Shown: positions 1-13,441, counted from the stretch's first letter. The stretch: 64,000 bases of DNA from Rhizophagus irregularis (GCF_026210795.1 NC_089432.1:5084001-5148000), one strand, 5' to 3'. Numbers and translations are program-made. The notes: generated by a model from the letters alone, not told the origin.

Positions 1-1482
1 GCCAAAAGTCAAACTATTGTGTAATAAAAAAATGACAGTTAATATTAAAATTAATATTGTTTGTAGTGTATAAAAAATATCACAATCAATATAAAAATAA
101 ATAAATAAATAAAAATATAAAAATAAAATTAATAAAATAAAATAACAACAATTAAAACCTTTTAACGAATAAAAAGTGGCAACAAGTTCTACAAATTATT
201 GTGATAAATAATAAATAACTAAAGCATAAAAATCCCACGATATATTTATATACAATGAAATACGAAGTAAGGGTTGAAAAAAAAGAAGCGTGAACGTGAT
301 AATAAAAAAGGTATTAAAATATTTTATAATATATTAGTAATATTTTATATTATATTAGTGATATAAAAGATTATTTTTAATTTCATTCTTGGTGTAAATA
401 TAAATAAAACTATACACAAAAAAAGGAAGAAAAAAAAGTTTACTCACTGTTTTTTCTTGCACAAAATAAATTGTGATCGCGTTGTCTTGCAAGGTACGAT
501 CTCAACAATAATATGTGTTACATATTATATAAAAATATATGGAAGTATATTTTAAACATATTTATTAAAGTCTTTACGTTCTATTCTTTGTATATATATA
601 GAGAATAAACTTGTATATTAAAAGTAAAAGAAAAACAGTTCGCTTATATCGTTCGTTACGCAATCTTAAAATAAAAGATTGATTGACTTCCGAATTTGAT
701 TAATTATCTATATATACAAGATTAAACAAGGTTATACAATATTACAGTATATATGCCTATTCTATCAAGCCACAATTTTAAACCGAAAAGGGTAATTTTT
801 CAATATGGTAACATTAACAATTGTCTACTTTAGGATTGTAAAAAATTTTGATATGTAAATTCTAAAATTATAAAATATTAATATTAATATTAATATTAAT
901 AATATATTAATAATAATATATATTAATAAAAAATAAAAAAATTTTTATTATAAGGAATTTTTATTTGGGTTGGCTAATTACGCCAAACACTAAAAGTTAA
1001 CCATTTCATACTATCATAATATTCGGTACAACTTATAATAAATTATGCAGTATATATATATATTTATTTTTAATTATTTGTGATCTGGATGTTACAACGT
1101 AAATTCCGATTCGTTAAGCAGCTATCTTTCCCTTTCACAATAATTCATCTTTTTTTTGTGAATCAAAAACTAATATATATATATGCGGTTAAATCTCAGC
1201 AAATGACCAGGTCACAAGTTGAACGGTACTGCTGCAATCAGTCTTCGGGAATACATATAAGGGTTAAATCTAAAAAACATTGATTGATTTTGGCAGTTTA
1301 TAACTTTACAAGGAATTTCGTGTAATTTCATGTAATTACCATACTTGGAAACAAAAACTTGATATAAATAGTTAAATATTATGATTTTTTTTTTCAAAAA
1401 AAAAAAATGTTTTTCATGCTCTCTTTTTTTCGTGCTCAAATAAATTAAAAATAATACTTGTAATAATAATATATATATAATT
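1..1482. other. AT-rich intergenic region upstream of the first kinase gene
   Basis: Very AT-rich sequence with A/T homopolymers and AT dinucleotide runs. The short open frames here (about 1080-1283 on + and 1212-1439 on -) have no ATG-based context, no recognisable domain and low-complexity composition, so I see no supported gene. The last 60 bases before the ATG at 1483 contain a TTTCGTGCTC-like stretch. It resembles the TTTCGTACTCGGATAAA motif ahead of the later kinase-Sel1 genes and may be a weak trace of a shared promoter. Confidence 0.5.
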
Positions 1483-3797
1483 ATGTCTGAAACGAACGAG
1501 TGGGCAAATTGGATAGAAGAGGCTATTTCTAAAAAACATATTAGATATTATGAGTATGAGTACTTTAGTAATATTCAAGAAATTGGTGTTGGTGGCTTCG
1601 GTAAAATTTACCGTGCTAATTACAAAAGTTCAGAACAATATCTCGTGTTAAAATCTCTTCTTAACCTTGATAATATCGCTATTAAAGAGCTCGTTAATGA
1701 GGTGATATTTTTGTTCTTCATAAAGTTAACATATTTTCATATTTTTTAAATTTTTTTTTTTTTTATTATATTTAGCTTGAACTACAACGTGATGTTACTT
1801 TCCATGATAACATCATTAGCTTTCATGGGATCACCACAGAGAAAGGTATTTAATTTAATGTTGCATTATTATAATTTAAATAATAATAATAATTTTTTCT
1901 TTTTTTTTTTTTTTTAGGAAATCAACATGAGGCCTTTAAGAAATACTTATTGGTGATGGAATACGCTGATGGTGGTTCCCTCAAAAAATTTTTAAAAGAA
2001 AATAAGGATATTACTTGGAAGGACAAATGTAAACTTGCGTATCAGTTGTCCTGTGCTGTAGCGTGCTTACACGATGAAGGAATCGTACATCGTGATTTGG
2101 TAATATAATTTATTTGTTTAATATAATCATTTAGTTATTACGTTATTCATATATATCGCATTATTTACTTAATTTGTTTTTATTTCTCGTTATTAGCACT
2201 CAAACAACGTATTAGTTCATCAGGGAAACATCAAATTGGCAGATTTTGGGTTGTCAAAAAAAGTTGGTGATGCATCTAAAACTCAAAGAGAATTATTTGG
2301 TGTAGTCCCTTACATTGATCCAAAAAGATTCGGCTCAAGAACATACTCTTTAAATAAAAAGAGTGATGTATATAGTATTGGCGTACTTTTGTGGGAGATA
2401 TCAAAAGGTCAGCCACCATTTTATGTAGAAGGCGAATCATACGATGCTAGTCTAGCTATACAAATTTTACAAGGTTCTAGAGAATCAACCGTTCCTGGTA
2501 CCCCTGCCGATTATGTTAAACTTTATAGTGGTAAGTATGACGTTTAATATTTAATTATATTTACTCTTTAATTTATTTTAGTAGTTAAATATATATATAT
2601 ATATTTTTTTATTTAGAATGTTGGGATGGTGATCCAGATAAAAGGCCATCTATTCAAGAGGTCGTTGATAGATTAAAATCAATGGTCTCACAATCGGATA
2701 CGACATCTCAACAACAAATTGAAAGTGATCAAATACCAAGTAAAAATATGACTATGAATAGCGCGGAAAATTATGCATCTCATGGAGATTTATCTCAAAT
2801 CATTCGAAGTTTTGATAAAATGAATATGGAAACTTTTACATCAACGAGTAATAAGCAAGGTTTTATTTTACCTGAAAATGAATTAAACTTGAATGCAGTA
2901 GAATCTGCAATGTCATCAAGTGATATTGAGCCACCTCAGAACGCGGAAGTTGAGGAAATTATAAAATTCATTTTTGAAGTAACAAATAGAATAAATGAAG
3001 TTAATGAAAAATCATTTAGAAAAAAACATATTCTTGATTTTCTTAAAAATAATAATATAAATTCTCAAGAAATTCATGATTGGTTATTGAAACATCAGTA
3101 CAGTAGTATGAATGCCACCTTCTTACTTGGATATTTCAACTATTATGGAATTGAAACTGTTGAGAATCACGATAGAGCATTCAATTTTTTCTCTAAAGCA
3201 TCAAAGCAAAATCATATGTTGGCTCGATATTTTGTTGGTAAATGTTATCAAAATGGTTATGGAACTACAAAAAATGAAAGTATGGCCTTTAGATATTTTG
3301 AAAAATTAGCGAATGAAAATTTTGCTATAGGTCAGTTAGAAGTTGGTTATTGTTATAATCTAGGATTAGGGGTTAATGAAGATCCAGAAAAGGCTATTCA
3401 TTGGTATGAAAAAGCTTCAGATAACGGAAATGTAGCGGCTACGTATAAACTTGGTCAAAAATATATAAATGGAATGGGCGTCAGTAAAAATTTAGAAAAA
3501 GCCTTTGAATTGTTCAAGAGATCAGCTGAAAAGGGGTATTTAGATGGAATGGTAATGTTAGGAGTTTGTTATAATGGTGGTATTGGTACTAATATTGATT
3601 GGACGAAGGGGTTTGAATGTTATGAAAAAGCTGCAAATTTAGGAAATATGATTGCTCAATATAATTTAGCTAACATGTATAAAAATGGTGAAGGAACTGA
3701 AAAGAATATGGAAATGGCGATTCATTGGTTCAAAGTATCTGCTGAACAAGGGTATTCAAATGCTCAAAAACAGTTGGATAGATTATTAAAAAGTTAA
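1483..3797 (+). CDS. TKL-type protein kinase with C-terminal Sel1-like repeats (copy A)
   Basis: Predicted five-exon gene encoding about 661 residues. Exons: 1483-1701, 1776-1845, 1918-2099, 2197-2530, 2617-3797. All introns are GT-AG, and the frame stays open through every join to the TAA. The N-terminal kinase domain has a glycine loop GVGGFG at residues 35-40, the ATP-binding lysine in LVLK at residue 57, HRD at 154-156 followed by LHSNN, and DFG at 173-175. In place of a classical APE motif it has PYIDPKRF, as the other copies here do. A low-complexity Ser/Thr/Asn-rich linker follows, then about six Sel1-like (TPR-type) repeats from roughly residue 435 to the end. Members of this family are expected to be Ser/Thr or Tyr kinases with a protein-interaction scaffold; the substrate cannot be inferred. 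It stands head-to-tail with copy B and has an intact coding sequence. Confidence 0.9.
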
Positions 3798-6655
3798 AAA
3801 AAAATTTATTTGTAAGCCTATTTTAAGATATCAAATCGAAATATAATAAAAGATATATATAAATAAATATTTTTAAGGTATATCATGGTTACTGGTGTTC
3901 TTTCCTTAAAGATGTGATCTGGGAGGTATAGTTTACAAATTGTAACGTAATTAACGTAATATAATTAATTCTTCTTTGTTTAATCTTCATACAAGTTACA
4001 ACAAAAACAAGGATCTCTAAGTTTCAAAGTTATAGATCTTGATAAAATACGTCCATTTTGTATCATTATATCTTGAGGATCAAAACTTGAAGCGTTGTAC
4101 TAGAGTATTTTGATGGTAAGTTTAAAGGAAGATTAATGGGAACCAAGAAAATCATTAAAACAGGTAAAAAAAAATTATGTACAAAAATGACGTACTAACA
4201 AGTGGAGTTATAAAAGTCATATATATTTTTTATGTAGACAATTAGCACATTTTTTAATGCAATTTTATTTAGGTAATAAGTATACATATGTTTATTAATA
4301 TGTAAATTTTATAGATATATTAATTATTATTGTTATTTTTTTTTTATTAATACTCTCACATTTCACGCTTAGGTAGTTAGATGCAATTTGCATAATTTTT
4401 TGTACAAAATCGCTTCACTTTTGGAGTCTACAAGTTTACATCATCCCATCCTTCGAGAATAATCTCCTTCATCTTTGGACTCGTCATCATCTTTGGATCA
4501 AATCATCCTCTGCATCACTTATGAATTGAGTCATCATTTTCTGTTTTGGACGTGACGCAAATAGAGTATATTTAAGTGAAGGTCTCAGAAAAGGCGACAT
4601 ACGTCTATGATTAATCCATCTCGACAATACAATATAGATTATTGATTAAAGAAATATTGCTAGTTCAGCAAATCAAAGTGCATCAAAGATAAATCTCAAA
4701 AGCTTTTCTCTCTTCCGTAGGTCGTCAACATTTTACCAAAAATCAAAAAATTGACGACAGCTTAGGATCGACGTTCTTTCTATTGAAAGTGAAAGGGTGT
4801 AAATCAAAGGTAATCAAAGGAAATATATCACAATTGAAATATTACAAGATTAAGCAAGAGACTCGGCCGGTTGTGGTACCAAATCAACGGACGGCCTAAT
4901 TGTGAACAAAATCCCAGAAATGCGAGTATTATATTACAAGGTAAAAGCAGAGAATCAATTCCCATTTCCGCTGGTATGCTTACTGAAAGCAATGGATATT
5001 TCCCCGAATTTAAAGTAGCGATGAGTGCAGAAGAAGCGCACCAACTTTTGTTCAATCCTATACAAAGAATTCATGACCTTATAATTTTTAACAGCTTCAT
5101 CAGCAAGCTTCTAAGTATAAGCTGAATCGTGTTTTCTTAAAATTAGCGCTACGGGTTCTATACAATCTCTACTCGCTATTTTTTCTGTCAGGGTCTTACG
5201 TTTATTTGAGGATACATTAAATATTCCAGATGATTATTTATTGCGTTAGGTTTTTCTAATTGTCTAACATCTTTACAAAGTTTAATAATATTGAAAACTG
5301 AAAAGTGATCGAACTTCTAAGCAGCAAAAAATTTATTCGAGTCCCGGTTGCACATGTATTACACCGTGATAAACATATGGTCAAATGACGGTGATCCATC
5401 TAAATTTTTAGGATGAACGATTGTTTTTTACACTTTAAATAAATCGATTAGTTATATTACGACTTTTAAGAATATTTGAAGGACTATGAAAATTACTTGT
5501 AAGTTAAATATAAATTCATTAATATATATTAAGTCATTAAAAAAAAAATATTATCATGTTTCCAATAAAAAAGCTTTATTATAAATTATCTGACAAAAAA
5601 TCATGATTTAATTTAATCAAAAAGAAGTATTTGTTATTTTTTTATTATCCTATATCAAGCATATAAAGAGAAAGTGAAAGTGAGATGTGATGGTAAAGGA
5701 GATGTTAGTAAGGATAGCAAAGATACAGTAAAGATAGATGAGATGATAGAAATTGTGGTGGATAAATTTATTCTCGAAAAACTATAGAATCATATGGCAA
5801 AATATAAGATCTAATTTAAATATAATACATAATTTATAATTATTTATAGTACTTATTTAGTCTTACGAGAGTATACCAAGGAAATCTGGAAGCGATGACA
5901 TCGACTTCATCAAATGATCCTTAGGTGAGCAAAGTAACTACAGTACTTTACACGACAAATTGTTACAAAGGGTTCTTTTAAACAGCTAATGATACCAATG
6001 ATAAAAAGAGAAACTGAATTTCAAGATGTTTTTTCGGAGGTTCATATAAAGAGGTTAAAAAGAGAAAAAATACAGAATCTACTTTTTAAACTTTATTCTT
6101 CAATAAACAGTTTAATTATAGATTATATCTTTTGTAGCGTGGGTTTTATATTAGAAAGATTGGAAAATCACAAAAATAATAAAATTTATAAAAAGATCAA
6201 AACATGTATTTAGCATTAAACCATACTAATTACAGTCTATTCTAGTATATCCCTATTGTTTGATGTGTAGAACGAACGGGTATATCCGTATATGTAGTTA
6301 GATAGATTCGTCCAATTATATGCTTGGTCTACATATTTTTGTAATATTCAGTTGTGAAAATGTAAAATTTTTTATATTTATACTTGTCTAATAAAGAAAT
6401 GCAATTATCAAAAAAAAAAAATTAAACAATCATAGTATTACGTTTTGCTTACTACGAAAAGTCTAACAGTCGAAAACGCAATAAAAGTCAGGTGCTCAAT
6501 GATCGACTTATGTACATTGAAAAACATTTTACAAATTTAGTTAGTGTAAAATTGTGTTATAAATTTAATCATTTCTTTTCTCAGAAAATCTAGAATTAAA
6601 ACAAAAAAAAAAATTTCCACGGTAAAAAATATATATAGTAATATTTATATACAGT
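3798..6655. other. Intergenic region with two unsupported short ORFs
   Basis: The 2.9 kb between kinase copies A and B is AT-rich. Two open frames stand out slightly: 4871-5125 (84 codons, more balanced base composition) and 5989-6213 (74 codons, Lys/Ile-rich). Neither shows a domain I recognise, a signal peptide or a conserved motif. The stretch around 4860-5080 is less AT-rich than its surroundings and could be an eroded exon. I do not assign a function. Confidence 0.4.
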
Positions 6656-8990
6656 ATGTCTGAAATGAATGAATGGATTAATTGGATTGAAGAAGAAGTT
6701 GTATCCAAGAAACATATTAAACATTATGAGTATAAATATTTTAGTAATATTCAAGAAATTGGTATTAGTAGTTTTGGAAAAGTTTATCGTTCAAGTTGGA
6801 AAAATTCGGATCAATATGTTGCTTTAAAATCTCTTCTTAAGTTTGATAATATTATCATTAAAGAACTTGTTCATGAGGTGATTACAAAAACTTTTTATTT
6901 TATTCTTTAATAGATATATTTTTTTATTTTTTGTATAAATAAATATTTTCTAAAAAAAATTATTAAAATTTATTCTTAGCTTGAATTTCAACGTGAAGTT
7001 GCTTTCCATAATAATATTATTAGCTTTTATGGGATTACTACTTCAGATCAAGGTATAAAACAATTACATATACATTTGTTATTATTATATACAAATAATA
7101 ATAAAATCTTTTTTTTAAAAAAAAAATAGAAAACCAAAATGATAAAAAATATTTATTAGTTATGGAATACGCTGATGGTGGTTCCCTCAAAAATTATTTA
7201 AAAGAAAATTTTAATAATCTTACTTGGATAGATAAATATAAACTAGCGTATCAGTTGGCTTGTGCTATAGCATTTTTACAAGATGAAGGGATTGTACATC
7301 ACGATTTGGTAATTTTTTAATTTATTTGATTAATATCGTTTGTTTAAAATTGTTTATTATTCATTTATATTAATTCATATTTTATTTATTCATTCTTATT
7401 ATAGCATTCCAATAATGTATTAGTTCATCAGGGTACAATCAAATTGACCGATTTTGGATTATCAAAGAAAATTGATGACGAATATAAAGCGCAATCAGAT
7501 TTATCTATTGTCCCTTATATCGATCCAAAAAGATTAAGTACAAGATCTTATCCTTTAAATAATAAGAGCAACGTATATAGTATTGGCGTTCTTTTATGGG
7601 AGATATCAAAAGGTCAACCGCCCTTTTATTCTGAAAGTGAATCATATGATAACGATTTGGCCAAGAAAATTTTACAGGGACTCAGAGAAAAAATTGTCCC
7701 CGATACTCCTGTTGATTATGCTAAGCTTTATACCGGTAATTATAACATTTTTATTTTTTATAGTTATTATTTTTTTTTAAATCGAATCAATAATTTATAG
7801 TTGTTATTTTTGTTTAAATCAAATCAATAATTAAATACATTTTTTTTTATTTAGAATGTTGGGACGATGAACCAGACAATCGACCATCTATACATGGGGT
7901 TGTTGAAAGATTAAAATCAATGATTTCACAATCAAGTACGACGCTTTATCAAAATGAAGATTTTAATTTAACGAGTACAAAATCTACAGAATATAATACA
8001 GAATCTACGTCATCAACTAATAATGAACAAATTATTAATCAAAATATTTTACATGAAAGTGAATTAAGCTTGAATATGAAAGAATTAGAATCTACAACAT
8101 CAACAATTACGAATGATTTAAGTATGGAAGTTGATGGAATTACAAATTTTATTTTTGAAACAACAAATAAAATAAATGATGTGAATGAAAAAACGGCAAG
8201 AAAACAATATATTCTTGATTATTTTAATAATAATAATATAAAATCAAAGGAAATTTATTATTGGTTATTAAAAAATCAAAATAATAATAATAATAATATG
8301 AATTCTATCTTCTTACTCGGATATTTTTATTATTATGGAATTGAAACTGATGAAAATTATGATAAAGCATTCAATTTTTTCGTTAAAGCATCAAAACAAA
8401 ATCATATTTTGGCTCAATATTTTGTTGGTAAATGTTATCAAAATGGTTATGGAATTATAAAAAATGAAAATTTGGCTTTTCAATATTTTGAAAAATTAGC
8501 TAATGATAATTATGCAATAGGACAATTAGATGTTGGTTATTGTTATAATTTAGGAATAGGAATTAAAGTAGATTTAAAGAAAGCTATTTATTGGTATGAA
8601 AAATCTTCAAATAATGGAAATATTGTAGCTATATACAAACTTGGTCAAAAGTATATAAATGGTATGGGCGTTAAAAAAGATTATGAAAAAGCTTTTGAAT
8701 TATTCAAGAAATCAGCTGAAGAAGGTTATTTAGATGGAATTGTTATGTTAGGAGCTTGTTGTAGTGGTGGTATTGGAACTAATGTTGATTGGAAGAAAGC
8801 AATTGAATCATATCAAAAAGCTGCAAATTTAGGAAGTATGATTGCTCAATATAATTTAGCTAATATGTATAAAAATGGTGAAGGAATTGAAAAAGATATA
8901 AGTAAAGCAATTTATTGGTTTAAAATATCTGCTGAAAAAGGTTATTCAAATTCTCAAAAACAATTGGAAAAATTAATGAAAAATGAATAA
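6656..8990 (+). CDS. Kinase-Sel1 repeat protein with altered catalytic motifs (copy B)
   Basis: Five-exon gene encoding about 646 residues with the same intron positions and phases as copy A. Exons: 6656-6877, 6980-7052, 7130-7308, 7405-7735, 7855-8990. The frame is open throughout and ends at TAA. The ATP lysine (VALK) and DFG (in LTDFGLSKK) are present. Two motifs are changed: the glycine loop reads GISSFG rather than GxGxFG, and the catalytic loop reads VHHDL, so HRD has become HHD at about residues 155-157. The catalytic aspartate remains. About six Sel1-like repeats follow an Asn/Ser/Thr-rich linker. It is probably a recent tandem duplicate of A. Reduced, regulated or absent kinase activity is possible, and the Sel1 scaffold looks intact. 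Confidence 0.88.
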
Positions 8991-9180
8991 TTTATTAAAT
9001 TAATTAAAATTAGATATTTATTTTATTTATAACACATCATAACTTTATATAAATGTATTATTTTTCAAATATAGACAATTTTCTGATTAATTTTTGTTTT
9101 GCGCTCGCCCACAATGCTGCGCTGTAATTTACACTGCGCCCTAGTGATAACCTGTACTAATCTTGTGACTCTTAATCAAA

Positions 9181-9258
9181 GATCTCATAGTTTGTACTGA
9201 AATTGCAGCTATAAAAATAATCAGTGATCTCATAGTTTGTACTGAAATTGCGGCTAAA
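9181..9258 (+). repeat. Short tandem duplication (45 bp period)
   Basis: The stretch beginning GATCTCATAGTTTGTACTG occurs at 9181 and again at 9226, separated by a few divergent bases. This local duplication lies in the non-coding gap between kinase copy B and the Crinkler remnant. No function is apparent. Confidence 0.7.
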
Positions 9259-9376
9259 ATAGTCATTTATCTAGAATAATTTTGAGAATCATGCACCTCA
9301 GCAATGGCAATTAGGATTTCAAGACGGGGATCACCATCGTTCGAGCATCAAAAGAATTTTAACATTTGTGCTACAA

Positions 9377-9672
9377 ATGGAAGACTTTACATTATTTTGT
9401 CTTGTTCAAGAGAACGTAATTACTCAAGCTTTTTCCTTAAGTATCAACAGAAATGAAAGTATTGGTCAAATCAAGAAAACCATCAAGAAAAAAATGCCCG
9501 AGTTTAATTTTTTCGATGCAGGTGGGCTTAAGTTGTAGAAGATTCAAGTTTGCGATGATAATGATCTAAATAAACTTACACTTCATGACAACGATCAACT
9601 TCTCATAAGTAGGAAAATTAACTGACAAACCGCTCGACAAATACATTCACATCATTATCGAACCACCTAAGC
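9377..9672 (+). pseudogene. Decayed Crinkler (CRN)-type N-terminal domain
   Basis: From the ATG at 9377 the frame reads MEDFTLFCLVQEN, then a stretch with NESIGQIKKTIKKK, then a segment ending GGLKL. This is the pattern of the ubiquitin-like leader of Crinkler proteins in oomycetes and Glomeromycotina. An in-frame TAG at 9536-9538 falls where the family usually has Trp in the LKLWK motif. The text then continues with DDNDLNKLTLHDND. After a frameshift near 9620, the end of the domain is visible as LDKYIHIIIEPP. At least one nonsense change and one frameshift break the gene. Family CRN proteins carry this leader in front of variable enzymatic C-terminal domains. The trypsin-like remnant just downstream may have been its C-terminal half, but they could be separate genes. 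Confidence 0.6.
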
Positions 9673-9921
9673 TGATACATATGAGTCTATTGAGGCAGGA
9701 CTTTTAAATGAAGGAAAGAGCGCGGAATATCTAGACAGAGGTTGTATTTATAAGGCAACATTACGACATTACGTGAAAGTTGTCTTGTACTAAAAATGGA
9801 AAATATCATTTGTTTATAGAATTTATACGAGTAGCAAGAGGATTAAAACCAGATGAAGTACCTACCCCTTATAGATTTTTTCACGAACTTCCCAATAAGT
9901 CATACCGTTGATTTTTAGGCG

Positions 9922-11433
9922 GTGAAAATCATAAGTTTGTTTCTTATAAAAATGAAGATAATCTTTTCATCGATCATTTTTCAATTTCTTACTTGGGGTG
10001 ATGATCTTGAGAAACGCCTCCGCCAGTTATATGTGAAGGAAAACATCGTGGACATATTCTGGGGTCGAAGTCTTAAAGATGATGATACAATTTGGAGTGT
10101 CTACGTAGTTCGCAATATTCCTTACCTATTCAAAAGGACAGAGAATGTCATGGAAGATCAAATGATTCGTTTCATAACAGAGGAGGAAGGGTTTGCTAAC
10201 ACTGAAATTCGACGACAAGGCTCCCATGATCCGCTGCCAACCCTTTAATAAGATCCCAAAAAAATTGCAGAAGGCCTTCGATGAAGCCTTAGACAATGAG
10301 TTGGGGCAGTCCTTCCGTGAAATACACTATAATCTGGTCAGCATGAGCACTGGTTATAAGCGAACTCAAGGCAAGATTACTGGAATCCCTGCTATTATAC
10401 TATATGTTCGCCAGAAGGATATTCTGCGCCGCGGATGTGACAAATTCCCGGATAAGATTCGTGGTATCTAGTAGATGTGGCTTGTGCTGCAGTTCCTATG
10501 GATTTGGTGTTGGTGTTTGTCAAGTTTATCAGAAGGACTTTGAGTTAGGATCAAGTATAGGAATTTTTGAATCTGAGGGAACATCTGGAACCCTCAGTGC
10601 TGTTGTGCGTGATAAAATCTCAGATCAGATTGGCATTCTCCCATGTGAACACGTATGCAAGTTTAATGAATCAAGTACTGGGACTAGTATTATAATCCAC
10701 CAGCCTTCGCATAAAGACCTAGATAATTTGCTTGTTGGTATAGCGAGTAAAAATAAAGCGTATGAAAAAATTTCAGAAGATATGTATAATATAATCAATA
10801 AACAAACAGAATTCAGTTCTAGCTTGTTATGAGGGTGATATGCGAAACAACTACTACTCCGAAGCATACCGGCATCGATGCTGCATATTGTACTTTTACA
10901 AACACAAATCGTACTTTATGTACAAACAAATGCTCAGTTCTCCCTGAAAAATTCAAAAAAGCAAACCTTCCTGGAAACACCTGTATAAATGGTTTTTATA
11001 AATGTGAAGAATTTGATAATGACATTGATGATTTTGATATCTTTAAAGTAGTAAGAGCTACAGGTTTTACCCTTGGAAAATTACTTCCTATTGGCGTTGC
11101 CATCTCCATTGATCTAACAAATGAAAGCATTAAAATTCGCAAAAGAGCAAGACAAAATTCCTACCTGTAGTGACAACGATGGCAAAGAAATATTCATCGG
11201 ATACATGAAGACACCGTTGATTCAGGAAGTCAATAAAAGCGTTAGCAGTGCTATCTACTGTGTGGTTTGATCAGCAATTGGTATTTGCATTCGACTTTGA
11301 ACCTGGAGACTCGGGTGGCTTCCTTCATGCAGCAATTGCAGTATGGATAACAGAACATTTCAGGTACGCCATTGCCTCTACTTATTTTGCTGTTTTTGTT
11401 ATGCGGGAGTATAATCGCATCAGAAATATATAA
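9922..11433 (+). pseudogene. Decayed trypsin-like peptidase-fold gene
   Basis: Recognisable protein segments occur in successive frames: about 9964-10248, 10193-10471, 10460-10832, 10829-11170 and 11248-11433. Together they resemble a Glomeromycotina family, recalled here without a search, with a chymotrypsin/trypsin-like fold. Landmarks in order are STGYKRTQGKITGIPA, SEGTSGTLSAVV, the putative His-bearing segment IGILPCEHV and the putative Ser-bearing segment EPGDSGGF. The end is RYAIASTYFAVF. The frame changes at least four times and stops interrupt the text, for example two TAG codons near 10469-10474. Small introns may explain one or two of the shifts, but not all. A cytosolic serine-peptidase role is only inferred from the motifs. 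The base composition is more balanced than the surroundings. Confidence 0.6.
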
Positions 11434-13218
11434 ATTATCGCATACTACATTTCTTTATTGTATAATATAGTACATCAGACTAATAAAAATTGATTTCATA
11501 TTAATTACTGCATTACAAGATCAATATATCAGCCGTAAGGCAGTTTGTTAAAATTTTCGCGCGCATGATTTTTTTATGTTGATCGACAACTAGCAAACGA
11601 TCTTTCTAACAAATTTTACTGTCACGGTATGCTAACATGATTTTTTTCAAATTTGCATTTAACTTCCAAGCAATTTTCAACTATCCTTGAAAGCCATTTA
11701 TATAACTAGTATTATTTAACAAGTTAATCGATTTACCACTACCATTTTTTGATGTTCTAATTATAAGAGAAATAATAATTTTGTTTGAATTTAATTTAAA
11801 TAACAAGTAAATACTATAATACTAAAATGGTTTTTTTGAATTAATTAATAAATTATTTTCATGCGATTTTTTTGGCAATTCGTACAGAATTTAAACTCAA
11901 TAGGGCGATAGATGTAGTCCGGCAGTGTTTTTTATGCCAAATACAGGAGAATCGTTATTATTAAAATAGCAGGAATTTTCAAATGTTTTTTTATAGTGTA
12001 ACAGATATGAAGGTCAAGAATGATAATTTGCTTCCTCCCGAATTTATATAATAATTAGTAAAGCTTTATGGAAAAGGTAATTGATTTAAAATTTTATAGG
12101 ATTTCAGCATGATCTTGTAACTTTTCTATTTCAATTCTACCGAATTGACAAATTATTATTTTATTTTTTTTTTATCATTCAGAAAGGCCAATTTATCCTA
12201 AAATTTCCATGGACGACCCCGAATATGAAATTTTACTTATGTCATCGTGTAAAAAGAAAATGATTAATTTATATTGAAATTTGTAAATTTATTTTAAAAA
12301 TTTATTTTGTTTTAATAAAATCATTGGTGCGTTAAAATATTTCCCAAAAAATGATTTTAAGGTCATATTTTTGACTTTTGTTAAGTTCATATTATGCATA
12401 TGAAATATTTATTTGAACCTTTTATTTGCTTTCTTTCTTAATCACGTATAGAAAATATTTAAATCTTTTTTTATTCCAAAATTAAAGACGATTATTAAAA
12501 TTTGATTAAGTTCCTTTATATTACAGATTATTTGAAAATTTTTTATCGTAATTACACAAGTAATTGGTTTAACTTAAACTTTATTTAAAAAGAATCTATA
12601 TAGAATATCAAGGAAATATAAACATAATTGATCTTGCTTATCTAAAGAATCAATACTAAAATTAATAAATTTAATAGTCTTGATTATTATTCTTTATCTA
12701 GATTACCAATTTTGATATATTCTCTTGTTTAAATTAAAAAAAATAAATAAATTGTTTTCGTGATAAATTATTACAAATATTATTCGTTATATGTAAATAA
12801 AAAAAAAGTTACTTACTATTTTTTTTATGTTTCAATCTTAAATTCTCCAATATTACGCTTTCTGAAGTGGTTACAATTGAGATTTGAGTAGCGGAATTTG
12901 TATTTGTATGGATGAACTTGATAGTACACATTATATTAATTAATTACTTTTGAATATTATTTATGTCATATCCATATTCTTTTGTAGTATATCTAAAATT
13001 AAATATAAAATCAAATTACTATTATCCGACCGTCTAATTAATTTTTCAAGTTTTTTCATTAATACTAGTAATTATATTTCATACCTTGTTTCACGTTAAA
13101 TAAAATCATTGATAGAGATCAAAGAACTAAAGACCAATTTTCTTCGATTGTATTAGTTTTAGTCTTTTTATTTCAGTTTGCTTAAATGTTTTGTAAATCA
13201 TTTGACAATAGATCATCT
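11434..13218. other. AT-rich intergenic region, nothing recognised
   Basis: About 1.8 kb without an open frame of note, made of A/T-rich non-coding sequence. I see no RNA gene, repeat family or domain remnant. Confidence 0.5.
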
Positions 13219-13226
13219 ATTTCACC

Positions 13227-13441
13227 CAGTGTTGTGACGGGGACTGGGACATGTCCTTGGATGGGACAGGACAGGACAGTCCAGGACTTGGACAAGATGT
13301 TGTTGATGTCCAGGACAAAAATTCATTATAAGAGGATATATGATTTATATATAATATTAATAAATTGGACAATATTTTGGACAGGACAGGACGAGACAAA
13401 TGAATCAAAATTTTGTGGGACACTGTCCCGCCACATCACTG
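13227..13441. mobile_element. hAT-type MITE, 215 bp, with 8-bp target duplication
   Basis: The element is flanked by perfect 8-bp direct repeats ATTTCACC at 13219-13226 and 13442-13449. Its ends are imperfect inverted repeats: the left end reads CAGTGTTGTGACGGGGAC and the reverse complement of the right end reads CAGTGATGTGGCGGGACA. An 8-bp duplication and CAGTG-type ends are the signature of the hAT superfamily. The inside carries many GGACAGGAC-like subterminal motifs on both strands and no transposase, so it must have been mobilised in trans. Open frames across it (13186-13458 and its complement) are products of these repeats, not genes. Confidence 0.85.

Noticed and set aside
1483-3797. 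Calling all kinase copies pseudokinases because a classical APE motif is absent
   Set aside because: All copies have PY-I/M-DPK at that place, and K, HRD and DFG are intact in A, D and E. This variant appears to be normal for the family.
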